A model generated the notes under the pieces. The model ran no database searches, was not told where the DNA came from, and saw only the letters and a program-made list of their open reading frames with translations. A stretch of 64,000 bases of DNA from Hofstenia miamia (Eukaryota; Xenacoelomorpha; Acoela; Hofsteniidae). The position numbers and the translations under genes were made by a program. Numbering within the stretch: the first letter of the stretch is position 1; each line of letters begins with the position of its first letter. Location of the stretch: NCBI GenBank assembly GCA_900660155.1, contig CABFPE010000201.1:210663-274662 (forward strand). Direction: 5' to 3'. Below, in pieces: positions 11,065 to 22,764 of this stretch.

Positions 11065-12123
11065 AATTTCGTTTGCACCATATTGCTATTTAACGTAACA
11101 CTTAGCACTGTTGGATAAACTGCTTGTACTAATTGAAGAGATTTCAATTCAATTCATTGCTTAAAATACAATGTAATTTCAAATCACATTCTTATAATAA
11201 TACCTTTAAGGTTATTGTGGTCGACCTAGGGTTAACCTACTAGCTGTAATCGTAGAGCCAACCTAACGCGGTTCAGATTCAAAAGCAATCGCCTATAATC
11301 AAATGTATTTGTTAAAATCGAGATCTCAGAGGCGTAACAATTCTCCCCTTTTATGAAATACATACCGTTAAGATAAAAAACAATTTTAACACAAATTTTA
11401 AAAACTCTATACATGCAGCAAGGAATTGTTAAGGTCGGTTTATCCAAGTCTACCCACGTGTGGAACATGTAAAACATGCAATTCCCGCAGCAAGACATCG
11501 ATATGGCTTGCTTTGGGAATTATATTTTTTTCAATGCTTTGTTCATTTTTCAAATCACTGGGTGCTCATGTGATTTACAATTCGTCGGTTTTTCAAATTC
11601 AAATTGTCTAATTTATAAATAGTTAAATACGATAATTTAACAATAAAAAAATACAAACTCCAAACTACACTTTCTAAAAAATAGAAACCATAGGCAAATA
11701 TCCATAGCTCAAGTAAACATATAAACTTTACAACAACTTTACAACAAAACTTTAAAACTGTAAAATGGATAAATAGAGTCTATTTCAATTATATTTTCTA
11801 TGATGTAACACTACCTATTTTTTTTAACGCAAACAATATTAACAACGACTCGCGAGTTCCATGCCCCAGTTAAAAAACAATATTCACATAAGATAGGGAG
11901 ATATTTAGAAAAAAATTTTAGACTATTATAACCCCTAATAAAAGTTAGAAATAGTAACTAAATCTCATTAAAAAGTCTTCATAGCGTCTTGAAAAATAAC
12001 CAAAAGTTTAATGGGGAAGGTCTTAGATACCAAAACTACAAACTATGTTCCATAGTAATCACAAGCCATTTATAGTTGTTAGAGATGACAATTAGCAAGT
12101 TTATTTATAGTTCACAACCTGAA
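11065..12123. other. Upstream region of PLBD gene 1
   Basis: AT-rich; no coding frame or repeat I can support. It holds the 5' flank of the PLBD gene that starts at 12147. Confidence 0.4.
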
Positions 12124-12135
12124 CAAATAGGAAGT
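12124..12135 (+). promoter_or_regulatory. Conserved CAAATAGGAAGT block before PLBD gene 1
   Basis: The same block occurs just before the ATG of all three PLBD genes, although the flanking bases differ. It may be an initiator or core promoter element. It could also be an acceptor (cut after ATAG) for a 5' UTR intron or spliced-leader addition. Confidence 0.45.
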
Positions 12136-12146
12136 TTTGAAAGACA

Positions 12147-13763
12147 ATGCTAGTTCCATTGCTTGCTATTTCATACTTAGCAATCCCATTGATTCATAGC
12201 TACCAAATTTCAGATGGTTGCGTTTATCTAGACAAGGACAACACTGTGAGGATATCTTTACAAGCTGTTTCTTGTAAGTATCTAAATGTCTTAGCTAAGG
12301 GTAGACTCACTCATACAATGAATGACACTGGGTGGCTTCTCTTAAATATAACAACTGTTGAAGCAAAATCTGACGAGCTGCAAGCATATGCAGCTGGCTA
12401 CTTTGAAGGGTACACAACACGAGAATACATAACTGCTTATGTTAAAAGTAACCCACTGCATATTGAACCGAAATCCTATGTTTTCCTTGAAAGCAACTTG
12501 AATTATATATATAAGAAGACGAGCTTATACGCGAATGTTGATGATTACTGGAAACAAATAAACTTACTAATGTTCCAAATTGCTGGATTGCAGGCTGGCT
12601 ATTCTGGAATTTTCGGACCTCTATCAAATCAGATTTCAGCAAATGATTTAATTTGGTTGTTGGTCGTCAACGAAGATATCAACAACATTAATGCCAAATA
12701 CAATTTAGAAATGAGAAATGACCCTAATGAAGGCAGATGTAGCTCTCTTATTAAAATATTGGATGAAGATTTGTTATTTGGTCACACGACATGGGCACCA
12801 TATCAGACAATGTTGCGAATAATTAAGAAATACACATTCAATTTTCATATGACGAATTCTGAGTTAGTAATAGCGACAGAAATCTCAATGTCGTCTTATC
12901 CAGGTGTCATTCAGTCGATAGATGACTTTTACATAACCAATCAGCAAATTGCATTGATGGAAACAACTACAGGATTTTATAATGATACTTTGTACGACTA
13001 TATTACCCCACAAGCACTTCCTTTTGGTCTAAGAGTCGTTGCTTCATTACGATTAACAAGATTATCGGGGGACTTTGCCAATTACTTTATTGAGGAAAAC
13101 ATGGGAACATATAATTGCCAATGGATGTGCGTTGATTTCAAGCAGTTTATTCCAGGAAAACCAATGTCCGCATTGTTGTATGTAATAGAACAAATTCCTG
13201 GTGAAATCGTGGCAGATGATATGACTGAATACTTAGTTGGTGGACAGAAATATTGGCCCAGCTATAACATACCTTTCTACCCTTCAATTTATAAAAATTC
13301 CGGTTTTGAGAAGAAATTCAAAGAACAAGGCAATTTTTTTTCTTATAGTAATTGCACACGTGCAGAAATATTTAGGCGAAATATTACTGATGTCCATGAT
13401 TTAGATTCATATATTGAGCTTATGCGCTATAACAATTTTAAGAACGATCCTTTGGCGAAATGCGACTGCTCTCCACTTCCATATAGCGGCGCGAATGGGA
13501 TTGCTGCAAGAAGCGATCTTAATCCACTTTCTCAAACCTGCAAATTTAAAAGGGAAGGCCCAGGTTGTTTTGGTGCCACTGATTTGAAAGTTGTTACTCA
13601 AAAAATGAGCAACAACACGGAATTTCTTGCGCTTTGTGGACCAACTCGACAACAACAGACGGTCTTTGATTGGTCGACTACAGATTACGACTGCAAAGGG
13701 GTTCTTCACGAACTACAGCCTGAAAGATTTGATTTTAACTCCATAATTGCCTATTTTCAATAG
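12147..13763 (+). CDS. Phospholipase B-like protein (PLBD family), paralogue 1
   Basis: An intact 538-aa frame without introns. Residues 1-18 form a signal peptide (MLVPLLAISYLAIPLIHS). The rest is a full phospholipase B-like (lamina-ancestor type) Ntn-hydrolase. Landmarks are LTHTMNDTGW (55-63), AYAAGYFEGYTT (80-91), the NEGRCSSLIK segment whose Cys198 aligns with the nucleophile exposed by autocatalytic cleavage in this family, GHTTW (212-216), SSYPGVIQSIDDFYI (249-263) and GIAARSDLNP (451-460). PLBD proteins are lysosomal or secreted hydrolases proposed to remove fatty acids from phospholipids; the substrate here is unknown. The length fits the family. The start is set by the signal peptide, with the shared upstream block 11 bases before it. 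It is clearly more diverged from paralogues 2 and 3 than they are from each other. Confidence 0.95.
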   Translation: MLVPLLAISYLAIPLIHSYQISDGCVYLDKDNTVRISLQAVSCKYLNVLAKGRLTHTMNDTGWLLLNITTVEAKSDELQAYAAGYFEGYTTREYITAYVKSNPLHIEPKSYVFLESNLNYIYKKTSLYANVDDYWKQINLLMFQIAGLQAGYSGIFGPLSNQISANDLIWLLVVNEDINNINAKYNLEMRNDPNEGRCSSLIKILDEDLLFGHTTWAPYQTMLRIIKKYTFNFHMTNSELVIATEISMSSYPGVIQSIDDFYITNQQIALMETTTGFYNDTLYDYITPQALPFGLRVVASLRLTRLSGDFANYFIEENMGTYNCQWMCVDFKQFIPGKPMSALLYVIEQIPGEIVADDMTEYLVGGQKYWPSYNIPFYPSIYKNSGFEKKFKEQGNFFSYSNCTRAEIFRRNITDVHDLDSYIELMRYNNFKNDPLAKCDCSPLPYSGANGIAARSDLNPLSQTCKFKREGPGCFGATDLKVVTQKMSNNTEFLALCGPTRQQQTVFDWSTTDYDCKGVLHELQPERFDFNSIIAYFQ

Positions 13764-13910
13764 AGACTGGAAGAAGACGCGACTAATGACATCGGTTTAA
13801 TATTTACTAAAGCTATTACAAAAACGTGAATATTAAATTCCATATTTGAATTCATGTAAAGCTGAAAAAAATGTTTATTAAAAATACGTCATTTACAGGA
13901 TTCACAGATA

Positions 13911-13916
13911 AATAAA
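13911..13916 (+). terminator. Poly(A) signal AATAAA of PLBD gene 1
   Basis: Canonical AATAAA about 150 bases after the stop codon. Confidence 0.6.
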
Positions 13917-15231
13917 ATTAGTCTGGTTTGTGCAGAACACAAAGTATTGATAAAACGTGTGAATGTACATGTTCAATAGAAATAGAACATAAATTCATTT
14001 GAGTTTGTGAAAATTATTAAAACTAGGTTGCAAGCTTAGCTTAATCAGACAAATTGAACAGTTATTTAAAATACGGTGAACACTGTTGTCATGAGAACAA
14101 AATATTATAAGCTGACTTCGTTCTGCTGCAGGAAAAGTCCTTTTTATTTACAAGACTAAATTACACCAAAACTTGCTAATTTAATGGATAGTCTATTATA
14201 TATAAAAAGGTAAATATTTGAAGTCGCCGTTATAATTATATTTAAACTATCATTATGCTTTCCTATTTCTTTGAATTTGCCATTATGATGCAACAGCTTT
14301 CTATTGGATGCAACATTTCTTATCTCAAATTACTTCACAGAGATGGAAGCCGGTGGGTACTGACATCCGGAGAGGACCGCATCTAGTTATCCTTAATTTC
14401 AGCGGTCAAAACCGGTCACCTTGAGATGTGTCTCTGGTCATACCAATTGGCAAAATTAGTTTGGGAATTTCTCAAACCTCAAGCTGAGAAATCACGTGTA
14501 AATTACCGTAATATGATTGTAAATACACTGTAATTTACAAAAAAAGATTACTTATGTACACTGTACGGTAGTGAGTAAAAGTTAGTAGATTACATATGCA
14601 ATTTGCAAATGTGAGTCTAGTCGAATTTTTTTGAATCAATACAAGTGCATAACGTAATAGTGAATATTATTTAATTGTTACTCTCCTTTTACTTTTGCCG
14701 CTTTCTATTGCAACCAAATTGTAATAGTAGTGACATAAAACTTAAAGAAACTGTTAAAAAACATGCCGATTTCCCACGATGTCTTTAAAGGCACAATCAA
14801 TATTCATTGTTTATAATTTTTTAATGAATTCTATTGTAGATGAGGTTGTAGATGCAAAGATGTAGGGGTCAATTATCTCGCATACAGATGATAATATCAA
14901 TTAATCCCAGTAGTGTATATGTAAGAAAGAATTCCTTTCCATTGAAATGAATTAACAATCTTGATATGGGTTCATTCAGTCGTTTTAGCGTTTTTAAAAA
15001 ACTCTACGGACATAGTCAATTTGCAACTTTTGATATCTCTACTGCCAAGATTGCAAATATGCAACCACGCCAGAAAAACTAGTGAAATATTTACATGCTC
15101 AAATCAATGATGAAATATAATTTCTATGGCCTTTTGATGTACCAACACAAAAATATATTTTTTAAATTTATTTTCTATGCTTGAGCAGTACGAGGTTAAA
15201 TTCAGAAAATTTTAATATTACATGCCTTAAA
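13917..15231. other. Unassigned AT-rich spacer
   Basis: No gene seen. A short patch with CCGG-rich words at 14340-14420 may be old repeat DNA. Confidence 0.4.
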
Positions 15232-15233
15232 TA

Positions 15234-15580
15234 TTCCGTAAAATCTGTAATTGAAGGCCACCTGTAATAGAAGGCCACCCTAGCAAGGAGGTTGAAAATA
15301 GACCACTCAGGTTTGTTTCTGAGACAGCTATCCACTTTTCTCTTTCAAGGATGGAGTAGCTACATGTAGGAGGCCTCTTCAACTCAACGGGGTTTCAACT
15401 GATTTGAAAGATTTGAAGTAGTTATGAAATTAAAATTTTATAGACATAAAAATACCAAAAATTGATGGTTGAAAAATAGAAGGCCACCCTGTAATTGAAG
15501 GCCACCTGTAATAGAAGGCCACTCTAGCAAGAAGGTTGAAAAATAAAAGGCCGTGGCCTTCAATTACAGGTTTTACGGTA
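15234..15580. mobile_element. MITE with CCGTAAAAxCTGTAATTGAA termini (TA duplication)
   Basis: The left end reads CCGTAAAATCTGTAATTGAA and the right end, reversed, CCGTAAAACCTGTAATTGAA; both lie next to TA. Internal copies of GAAGGCCACC...CTAGCAAG occur near 15255-15290 and 15480-15530, so both halves share the same subterminal units. No coding capacity. The TA target suggests the Tc/mariner superfamily. Confidence 0.75.
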
Positions 15581-15581
15581 T

Positions 15582-16512
15582 ATTTCAACGAGATCAGAAT
15601 GTCCACTTGACTTTGTTTCAATGCTTGGCAACTTCACTAATCAATTAATGTGTTAACCAAACTGCAATAAGGAAATATATTTCTCATTTAAAATTGCTTG
15701 AAGATTTATCATGTAAATTTAATGCTAAAAATGAATTTTTAAAAATACGAGAATTAATGTAGTTCGGTTCTAAGATAAACAAGTGAAGATAAATTATAGA
15801 ATTGATTAATAACACATCTAATTTACATGGAAAACTTAAGGCTCATTAGACAACGCCTTTGCAACATTTTAAGCAATGAAATACATGGAAATATACAAAA
15901 ATTAATCAATACTTTTATAAATTAAACTGTAGTATTGAACGTGACATGTAGCAAAAGCGTTAGATAAGTCAAAAAAACTATACAAAAAAGTTTGATGCTA
16001 ATGTTGGTTAAGTATGTTTTTTGCAGAGGCAGTGAACGAACCATACTAAAATTTTTGATATAGTGATTGTATTGGATTAAATACATTTGTAGTGCTAGCT
16101 TTATTGCTTTCAAAACAAATTCGTACTGATTCATCCATATTCCCTTTTCGACTGAAAAATATGTTTAATAATAATTAAAATTTCGATTTTAAACAACAAT
16201 TGACACAAAATTTAAAAAAGGCTAAATTTTCATTTGAAAATTCGAACATATTTGTTCATTAGCGATGCTAGACAAACTCACGTGCATCATTGGTTTGCTA
16301 ACACTAAACGATCTTTAGAAATTCAAATTCCATTGTCATATTGCGCACATATGTCTTTTAAATATGATGCTATAATTAGATGAAAGTCAGTCATTTTTTT
16401 AAATTAATTTTCTTATTGCTTTATTGTTTGAAAGAGTACAAATCTTATTAAATTAAATATGAGTCGAAGCAATATATTTGCTAAAAGTTACAATTCAACT
16501 ACAAACTAAATA
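15582..16512. other. Unassigned AT-rich spacer
   Basis: Nothing recognised apart from chance short frames. Confidence 0.4.
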
Positions 16513-16533
16513 TACAGGGTGTCCCAGAAACAA

Positions 16534-17284
16534 ATTGGAGCACAACTAATGACATGGTCATGCATCCAAAAAAGTGCAAAGAGCTAACGGTGTCATTTTT
16601 GAGCAATTGGAATCCACCCCCTGAGATAACAGTTGGACAGGTTACTTTTTCGAGGAAATCAGAAGTTTCTTTGCTTGGAGTTATTATTAAAGATAACTTG
16701 AAATGGGATGCTAATACCGATAACATCGTCAAAAGAGCCTCCAAATGACTGTTTTGTCTGCGAACCTTGCGTAGAAGTGGCTGTAGTATTAAAGAGTGCA
16801 CCAAGGTCTACTGCTCACTGATCAGGTCGATTCTCGAATATGCATGTCAAGTATGGCACTCACAACTTAGTTCACAGAATCACAAAGATATTGAAAAGGT
16901 CCAAAAACGTGCCCTCAAGATTATATGTCCATGCGATACGTATGAAACAGCCCTTAATCGAGTTAATCTCAAGCCACTCAGCGAACGCCGTCAAGATCTA
17001 CGTGATAAGTTGTGGCAAAAAATGAAAAATCCAACTCACCGCCTCCATTATCTAGTGCCGAATCAACAAGATATTCCTTACGATTTAAGAAATCCGAGAC
17101 TGGAAAGAATGGAGATCACCAGGCTTCGACGAACTAAATCACAATTCGTCCACCATCAGTGTCTAAGGGACGCTCCTATAGCTTACAAAGAATGATCTGT
17201 TGTAAACTCTTTTATGACACAGCTTTGTACACATTTTAAACCTTTGGTTTCAATGTACAAAATAAATTATGAATGAATGAATGA
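16534..17284 (+). mobile_element. 5'-truncated L2/CR1-type LINE with (TGAA)n tail
   Basis: Lies within the left terminal repeat of the mariner-like element, with short AAACAA copies at both junctions (16528-16533 and 17285-17290). It encodes only the C-terminal part of a LINE ORF2 and ends in a GAATGAATGAATG tail, the kind of 3' simple repeat used by L2/CR1-clade LINEs. Confidence 0.75.
16554..17195 (+). pseudogene. LINE ORF2 C-terminal reverse transcriptase fragment
   Basis: The first part ends with the LLGVIIKDNLKWDANTDNIV motif, equivalent to the YLGxxIDxxLxW box after the RT palm. The second part (from 16767) has IRSILEYACQVWHSQLSS, KVQKRALKIIC and LSERRQDLRDKLW, the usual C-terminal domain of cnidarian- and mollusc-type LINEs. 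Both lie in one frame, broken by a single in-frame TGA at 16746-16748 where related proteins have Arg; a CGA-to-TGA change would explain it. The catalytic FADD region is missing, so this is a dead-on-arrival 5' truncation. Confidence 0.8.
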
Positions 17285-17520
17285 AAACAACTCAACACAT
17301 TAAAACCCTAATAACTTATCCTACAAAGCATCAATCACATAGATTTTTTAACCTTACATTTCGCACATCATAGGAGTTGAAAACTGAAGATTTCAGCTTA
17401 ATAGAGTGAATATGAGAACTTCTGTGATAGAATAATGAAAATGTGCATTTTTTACTTGTTTTACGAGAAAAAACACGCATGTTTATTCAAAAAACATTTT
17501 TAACAAATCGAAAAAACACA

Positions 17521-17670
17521 TTTTTAAATCAAGTTTTCAATGTGATCACTACCGTGCTCAACACAAAGTCGCATTCACAGAGAAAAGTGGGCAATAGCTC
17601 TCTTTCTGCAATGAAAAAACGTTGCTGTGATGTTTATCGTTCCATAGACTCTTTCCGAAGAAATGAATGA
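17521..17670 (-). pseudogene. Tc/mariner transposase C-terminal remnant
   Basis: On the - strand one frame gives CVEHGSDHIENLI followed by a stop. This resembles the CIxxxGGHxEHLL ending of Tc/mariner transposases. An in-frame stop lies five codons upstream. Its position inside matching terminal repeats supports the call, but the fragment is very short. Confidence 0.35.
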
Positions 17671-18228
17671 CCTGGAGAACTCAAACGTTTAAAATTTGGA
17701 CGAATGAAATCAATAGTGCTCCTTTAAGATTATAATCTTACCAAACTGAAAAGTCAAAATTTCAAAATTCATTAGGATGAAATCAAAGGTAAACGTTGTT
17801 TTTGATTTTTAAACGAACTAAACAATTAATTGAGCTGAAACTTTCACAGTTGAACTCATATGATGCGTAGAATACGTGGTTAAAAATTCATTGAGATTGG
17901 TTTCTCACAAGAGTAGATATTTTAGTTTTAATGTGTTCAGTTGTTTCTGGGACACCCTGTATAATATATAATAATAATAAATTTGTGTGTCTATGTATGT
18001 GGTGAGCTCAGTGTAAAAAATCGGTAAATTTATTTAGCATGCTTGTGTCTCCAATTGTGTTTTGTCTGTGTAAAAACGCAATTTTAAATTTTTCTCTAAA
18101 TTTCTTGTATTTTTTCTACTCTAATCTCATTGTCTATATCTTTGCAAATATTAGAGGATGTTTGATGAAAACAAGCATAGGAAATACTGCTGTAAATAAA
18201 CTTATGTGATCCTGGATTTACTTTTAAG

Positions 18229-18573
18229 CAGACTTATCAACGAGCCGTAATTTCTGAGCTCGGCATGGCCTGGCTCGTTTAAATTTTGGGTAGATTCGGC
18301 TCGGCTCAGCTCGCCACATAAAATCTTTCTAAGAAGCATGTTTCAACTCGATATTTTGTCTATTGCTCTTCCTATTATTTAATAAACATTTTTAAAATAT
18401 GATTAAAAGTAAGGAATATTGAATAAAAAATAAGAAAAATCTGCATAATCAAATTAACAAGCAGCACTATAAATTTCGTTTGCTAAAAAACGGCTGTTTT
18501 GGGCTCGTTGTATATCCAATACTCTGCTCAAGATCGGCTCGGCTCGGCTCGGCTCGGCTCGTTGACAAGTCTG
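18229..18573. mobile_element. GGCTC-rich hAT MITE, copy 1
   Basis: Inverted termini CAGACTTRTCAACGAGCCG, with perfect 8-bp target duplications CTTTTAAG at 18221-18228 and 18574-18581. The subterminal regions carry GGCTC/GAGCC arrays, including four or five tandem GGCTC units near 18538-18560. A second copy in opposite orientation lies at 56806-57103. No coding capacity. Confidence 0.88.
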
Positions 18574-18840
18574 CTTTTAAGTAATTATCAAGAAAAGGCA
18601 GTGATTCTCGGTCATATTTATGCTTAAATAAAATTGAATTAGCAACATGATCATGCTTACGTGCAAAATATAATGTTTTTAATGGCCAAATAAAAGTTTT
18701 TTTGATAATAAACAGTGGCTATTTGTATTAAAATTAATTAATAAAAATGAACAATAATGTAATTGCGATAAACAAAATCCACGCAATAGTTGAATATGAT
18801 AATTTTGCCTAAATTTGTGAGATGCTATAAGTATCTAACA

Positions 18841-19075
18841 CCAGAAGTCATTTATTGTATTTTTTAGAAGAAATTTATCGAATTTTAAATCTTTGTCAAT
18901 ATCAACACCTAAATATGTAACATGATCAGATTTTTTTATTGGAACACTGTTAACAATTAATTCGATCTTGTTTGTTATTTCTTTTACAGAATTAGGGGGA
19001 AAAATTACGAATTGCGTTTTTCAATATTGATTTTTAATTGATTGGATGTCAAATACCTAGAAAGAAAGGAACTAT
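18841..19075 (-). pseudogene. LINE reverse transcriptase fragment
   Basis: A - strand frame of 60 codons without stops reads KTQFVIFPP...IELIVNSVPIKKSDHVTYLGVDIDKDLKF, the segment following the RT catalytic core of LINEs (KTxFxxF ... YLGxxID). Upstream, LTSNQLKINIEK precedes it after a one-base frame slip near 19020. A degenerate solo fragment. Confidence 0.6.
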
Positions 19076-20622
19076 AAATATGTTTTATCATGTAAAATAT
19101 ATAAACGTTTTTGTAAAAAGATCTGTATTAAATATATAAAGTGTGAAGATATATATTTGTATCACTTCATTTATAAATGGATGTAGCGACGTTCCGCCAG
19201 AATCTTTCATTATAAATTAAATGATAGGTTTTGTTATTTTTTATCCCCTTTTGGAAAATACTTCATTAGTGGAAGCTGTTTTTGATTTCATATCATGTTA
19301 CTAATGTTGATTCAGGTGTGGATATTTTGGATAAGGTCAATCAGGATTAATCAACTCAGATCAGGTTTAATATCAGAATTGAGATATCATTTCCAGGTCA
19401 TAATAACATCATAATCAGGTTTGAAAGCATTTATGGTGTTTGATCAATTTGGTATCACTTTAGTTTTATTCGATAGATAACATTTAGTTAATTTAGTAGT
19501 TTGGTCTCACTAATTCGCTTTAATGCTTTCTTTCATTACATATATGTAATACGTTTCATTGCTTAGCATAAAGCAACAAAAATGATGGACTAGGTAACAG
19601 AAAGGTAAAATATAATTTTAGAAGAGGATGATTTTGACTTTATAAAAACAGGTTTAGATCAGGTCAGGTCTGAAAAGCAGGTGAGCTCATCTCTACCTGT
19701 TACAAGTGAACACCGATTTATAGTGTAGAACCCTGGAAATTTTTTGAAAATAAACTATGATAAACCTGTAATGATTATCTATTGCAGCATGAAATATTTT
19801 TTTTGTTTAAAGTATAAAGCTTTGCTTTCTTCTGCGCACTTCTCAAATCGTTTTTTTATGCCGCAAATTCCTAAGCGGAGCATGCGACGACAGCACATTA
19901 TATGTTGTTGTTATGTTATCTCACAACTTGTATTAGATCTCTGCATTTTGACAATAAAATTCGATCGCATTTATCTGAATATTTGTAACCTAATTTGAAT
20001 ATGTAAATTCCTAAAATAATTTAGTGCTCAAATATTTTTGTAATGTCAAATATTATTAGACAAACAAATATAGTATGTCGAAATGTTCATTACTTACGAT
20101 ATTTCATGAAGGGAATCCACATGTAGAATAAACTCAAATCAATTCTATTCCACAATAACCATTAAAAATCAGGGTTGCACTGTTTTAAACAAATTATTAA
20201 ACAAGAAGAAAAAAGCAGGTTTAAGACAACTTGAAAAAACAGCAATGATTTTTCATATTCTAATTCAAGTTATTGCAAATGGAAGTTAAAGGTATACTTG
20301 CTTTTTATATGATGGGGTGACCAAAAAAACTAGTAGACTGGTGTGTAGTAACACAAAATTTAAATATAACCACACTCGAACTCTGTATTGTTGTATACTA
20401 TCATTGTAAAGTTCTCAAAAACCTTTGTAAAAGAACTTGAAACACAATGTATAAGTTTGTTTAATATATTATCACACATAGGTCTTCACAAAATATAATG
20501 GTAACTTTTGCACATTTAAATACATCTATCAAGATTTTGATGCTATTTACTAAGGAGAATCTACAAATCCAGCGGTCTAGAGATTTTTATTTGAATTTGC
20601 TAGTACATAATATCAACTCTTT

Positions 20623-20667
<45 letters not shown>

Positions 20668-20943
20668 ATAATGTATATTTAGTATGTTAAATAATTAATT
20701 TTTAGCTCAAGAACCAGTTTTTTCAGAAAAACTTTTAAATTTGAAAACAAAACACGTTATCTGAATAACTTTTACGCTGACGCAGGGGTTTATTCTAATC
20801 AATATGGTTTAAAAAAATCATATGCGCATTGTGCTTAACCATACATAGCCTAGCCTCCTTTTTAAAAGATTTTTTTCCACAATTACAAAGAATTTTCTCC
20901 AAGCCTCTTACCAAATTTGAAAATCTTGGGGACATGAGTAGCT
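19076..20943. other. AT-rich spacer with (TA)n at 20627-20665
   Basis: No gene recognised. The 19310-19690 part repeats CAGGT(C) words (for example AGATCAGGTCAGGTC) and may be an old MITE, but no matching ends were found. Confidence 0.4.
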
Positions 20944-21261
20944 CTATTTGGGGACAAACTTTAATGCAATGTTGAATACTTCTATTAAGCCTATTGCTGT
21001 TGCAGAGGTTGTTGAAAAGACAAACAAGTTTTCTTTGAAAAATTTTTTGAAAAAGTTTAAATTTCCGCCATACCTAGCATTGATGTATTTATAAGGATTT
21101 GAGCCCATCGAGGCAAAGAACTTTGACTGTTTCTTGATATGTGCAAAGATATTCCAGACCCATTGAGGCGTACCATGCTCAAAGTCAGAAGTCGCGGGCA
21201 GATGGGAAAGAGCCAGCTCGCGCGGATTTAGAGCGAAAAAGAATGAAAACTTTTCTATCAT
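20944..21261 (-). other. Unidentified open frame, possible exon
   Basis: A - strand frame of 105 codons with balanced composition (NPRELALSHLPATSDFEHG, then TPQWVWNIF) unlike random AT-rich frames. The frame stays open upstream of the ATG to a possible acceptor (CTTATAG near 21310), and it ends with a hydrophobic stretch and a stop. I do not recognise the family. It may be a terminal exon or transposon-derived. Confidence 0.25.
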
Positions 21262-21803
21262 GTGGTGCTTCCAGATTGAGTACAGCTTTAATAGTTTTGG
21301 TGCTATAAGCGTTTAAAAATTTTTTTATAGAATCATGAATTTTTTTCAAAAATCCCCAGGCTGCTTAAGGGTAATACAATACCATTTTGCCTTTTCTCGT
21401 TTACTGTTTTTGGTTAATTTCAGCATTTCCTTTAAGGATTGTAACATTTAACATGCTAAACTTTAGTAAATTTGGAAATTTTCTTTTATAGATGTGGATG
21501 GATATGATTTGTTATCTTGGTTTAGCTAGTAAAGCAAGAAACTGAAGTTGGACTCAACGTTTAAAAACGGTTCATTCATCTAATGAACGTAACGTTAGGC
21601 TACTCAGAACATTTGATCAACATTGGATTATTTTTTTAATTTAAAAAATTACAATGAATTAAAAAACACGTTTTAGCTTAAAACTCCATAACACATTTCA
21701 TTGCTAAATTACAATTTATTAAAGTTCAAAAGTTAGAATATTTGAGAAATTATTTAATAATATCTTATACAATGAACTTAAATGTCAAGCACCGAGTTGG
21801 AGT

Positions 21804-22061
21804 TCAAAAAGCTTCGATTGGGGCTTTATAGCTAGACTCCTTTGAGTCCAACAGCTTATTTGGTTCATCCGAAATCGGTTCATGAGTATTAAGAATTTTT
21901 GATGATTGCAAATCACTTTAACGAAGTAATTTGTTCCTGCAACTACCTGCATTCGATATTGCACAATGTGAAGGGTTTGACAAGGCAGACCCAAATGTAA
22001 GGTGCTCATTACACGAATAATGCGCTCATCTGTTATAAACTGGACCCAAACCGCCTGGTAT
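21804..22061 (-). pseudogene. Stefin (type 1 cystatin) pseudogene, intronless and frameshifted
   Basis: Three frames together spell a stefin. One gives PGGLGPVY just after an ATA where stefins start with ATG. A second gives TDERIIRVM and then IVQYRMQVVAGTNYFVKV, containing the QVVAG papain-inhibitor loop. A third gives EPISDEPNKLLDSKESSYKA, then PIEAF and a stop, like the stefin C-terminus. The total of about 86 codons is near the usual 97-100. The start codon is lost and there are at least two frameshifts (near 22030 and 21860). No intron interrupts it, so a processed copy is possible. Stefins inhibit lysosomal cysteine proteases in the cytosol. Confidence in the family rests on QVVAGTNYF and PGGLG. 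Confidence 0.65.
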
Positions 22062-22218
22062 TGAATACCCATGTTGCGCAATCAGTAAGAAGAAAATTCA
22101 TTAAATTTACACAACAGTATATAACTATTTTACAAATACAAAATAATAAAAAATGCATTTTAGCAACCCAGACTTTCATGAACAGGTGTAATATACTTTA
22201 CCGGATAAAAAGCATTTT

Positions 22219-22253
<35 letters not shown>

Positions 22254-22764
22254 GTACAAATGTGGGCCTGAATGCGACGGAAAAGAGCAATAAATTTAAA
22301 AAGTGAATGCTAAAACGAGAAGCATTTAAGTAGGCAGGGATATATCTTGCGCTTGGCCAATTCTCAACCTGTAATTACAGCTATAGGTTCGTAAGAAATC
22401 TTGCAGCACAACCATCACTATGTTCCAATTCTATATGCAACTTTCAAGAAAAACTTTATAGGTCATCGGGAGAAAGTACATTCATAAAGTAGAAAAAAAT
22501 GAAACACCGTTTGATACAGTTAACATATATGAATGAGTGGTTTGAATATGCATAAAATGATGGTGAACCACAATAGCCATAACATTGATCACCCCCAAAC
22601 ATCAGTAATACAGCATAACAAACAGCTATTTATTTCAGAAACCTTTGTTCTGATAGCCTTTATTTGCAACTAAACTCACTCATTTAAAAATGTCGAACTG
22701 GGATACATTTGGTTTGTATGCCTGGAAGACAGACGCAACAGTGTAAAGAAACAATCTCCATTTC
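22062..22764. other. AT-rich spacer with (TA)n at 22219-22251
   Basis: No gene seen up to the piggyBac insertion site. Confidence 0.4.

Larger units (their letters stand above)
16515..17959. mobile_element. Tc/mariner-like element interrupted by a LINE
   Basis: The termini CAGGGTGTCCCAGAAACAA (left) and its reverse complement (right) are perfect over 19 bases and lie next to TA. The left arm stops at 16533 and resumes at about 17285 with ACAACTCAACACATTAAAAC, which mirrors the sequence inside the right terminus. The 16534-17284 segment is therefore a later insertion. Without it the element is about 700 bp. A - strand remnant at 17530-17580 reads CVEHGSDHIENLI, like the C-terminus of Tc/mariner transposases, so this is a decayed autonomous copy or a derivative. 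Confidence 0.8.
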
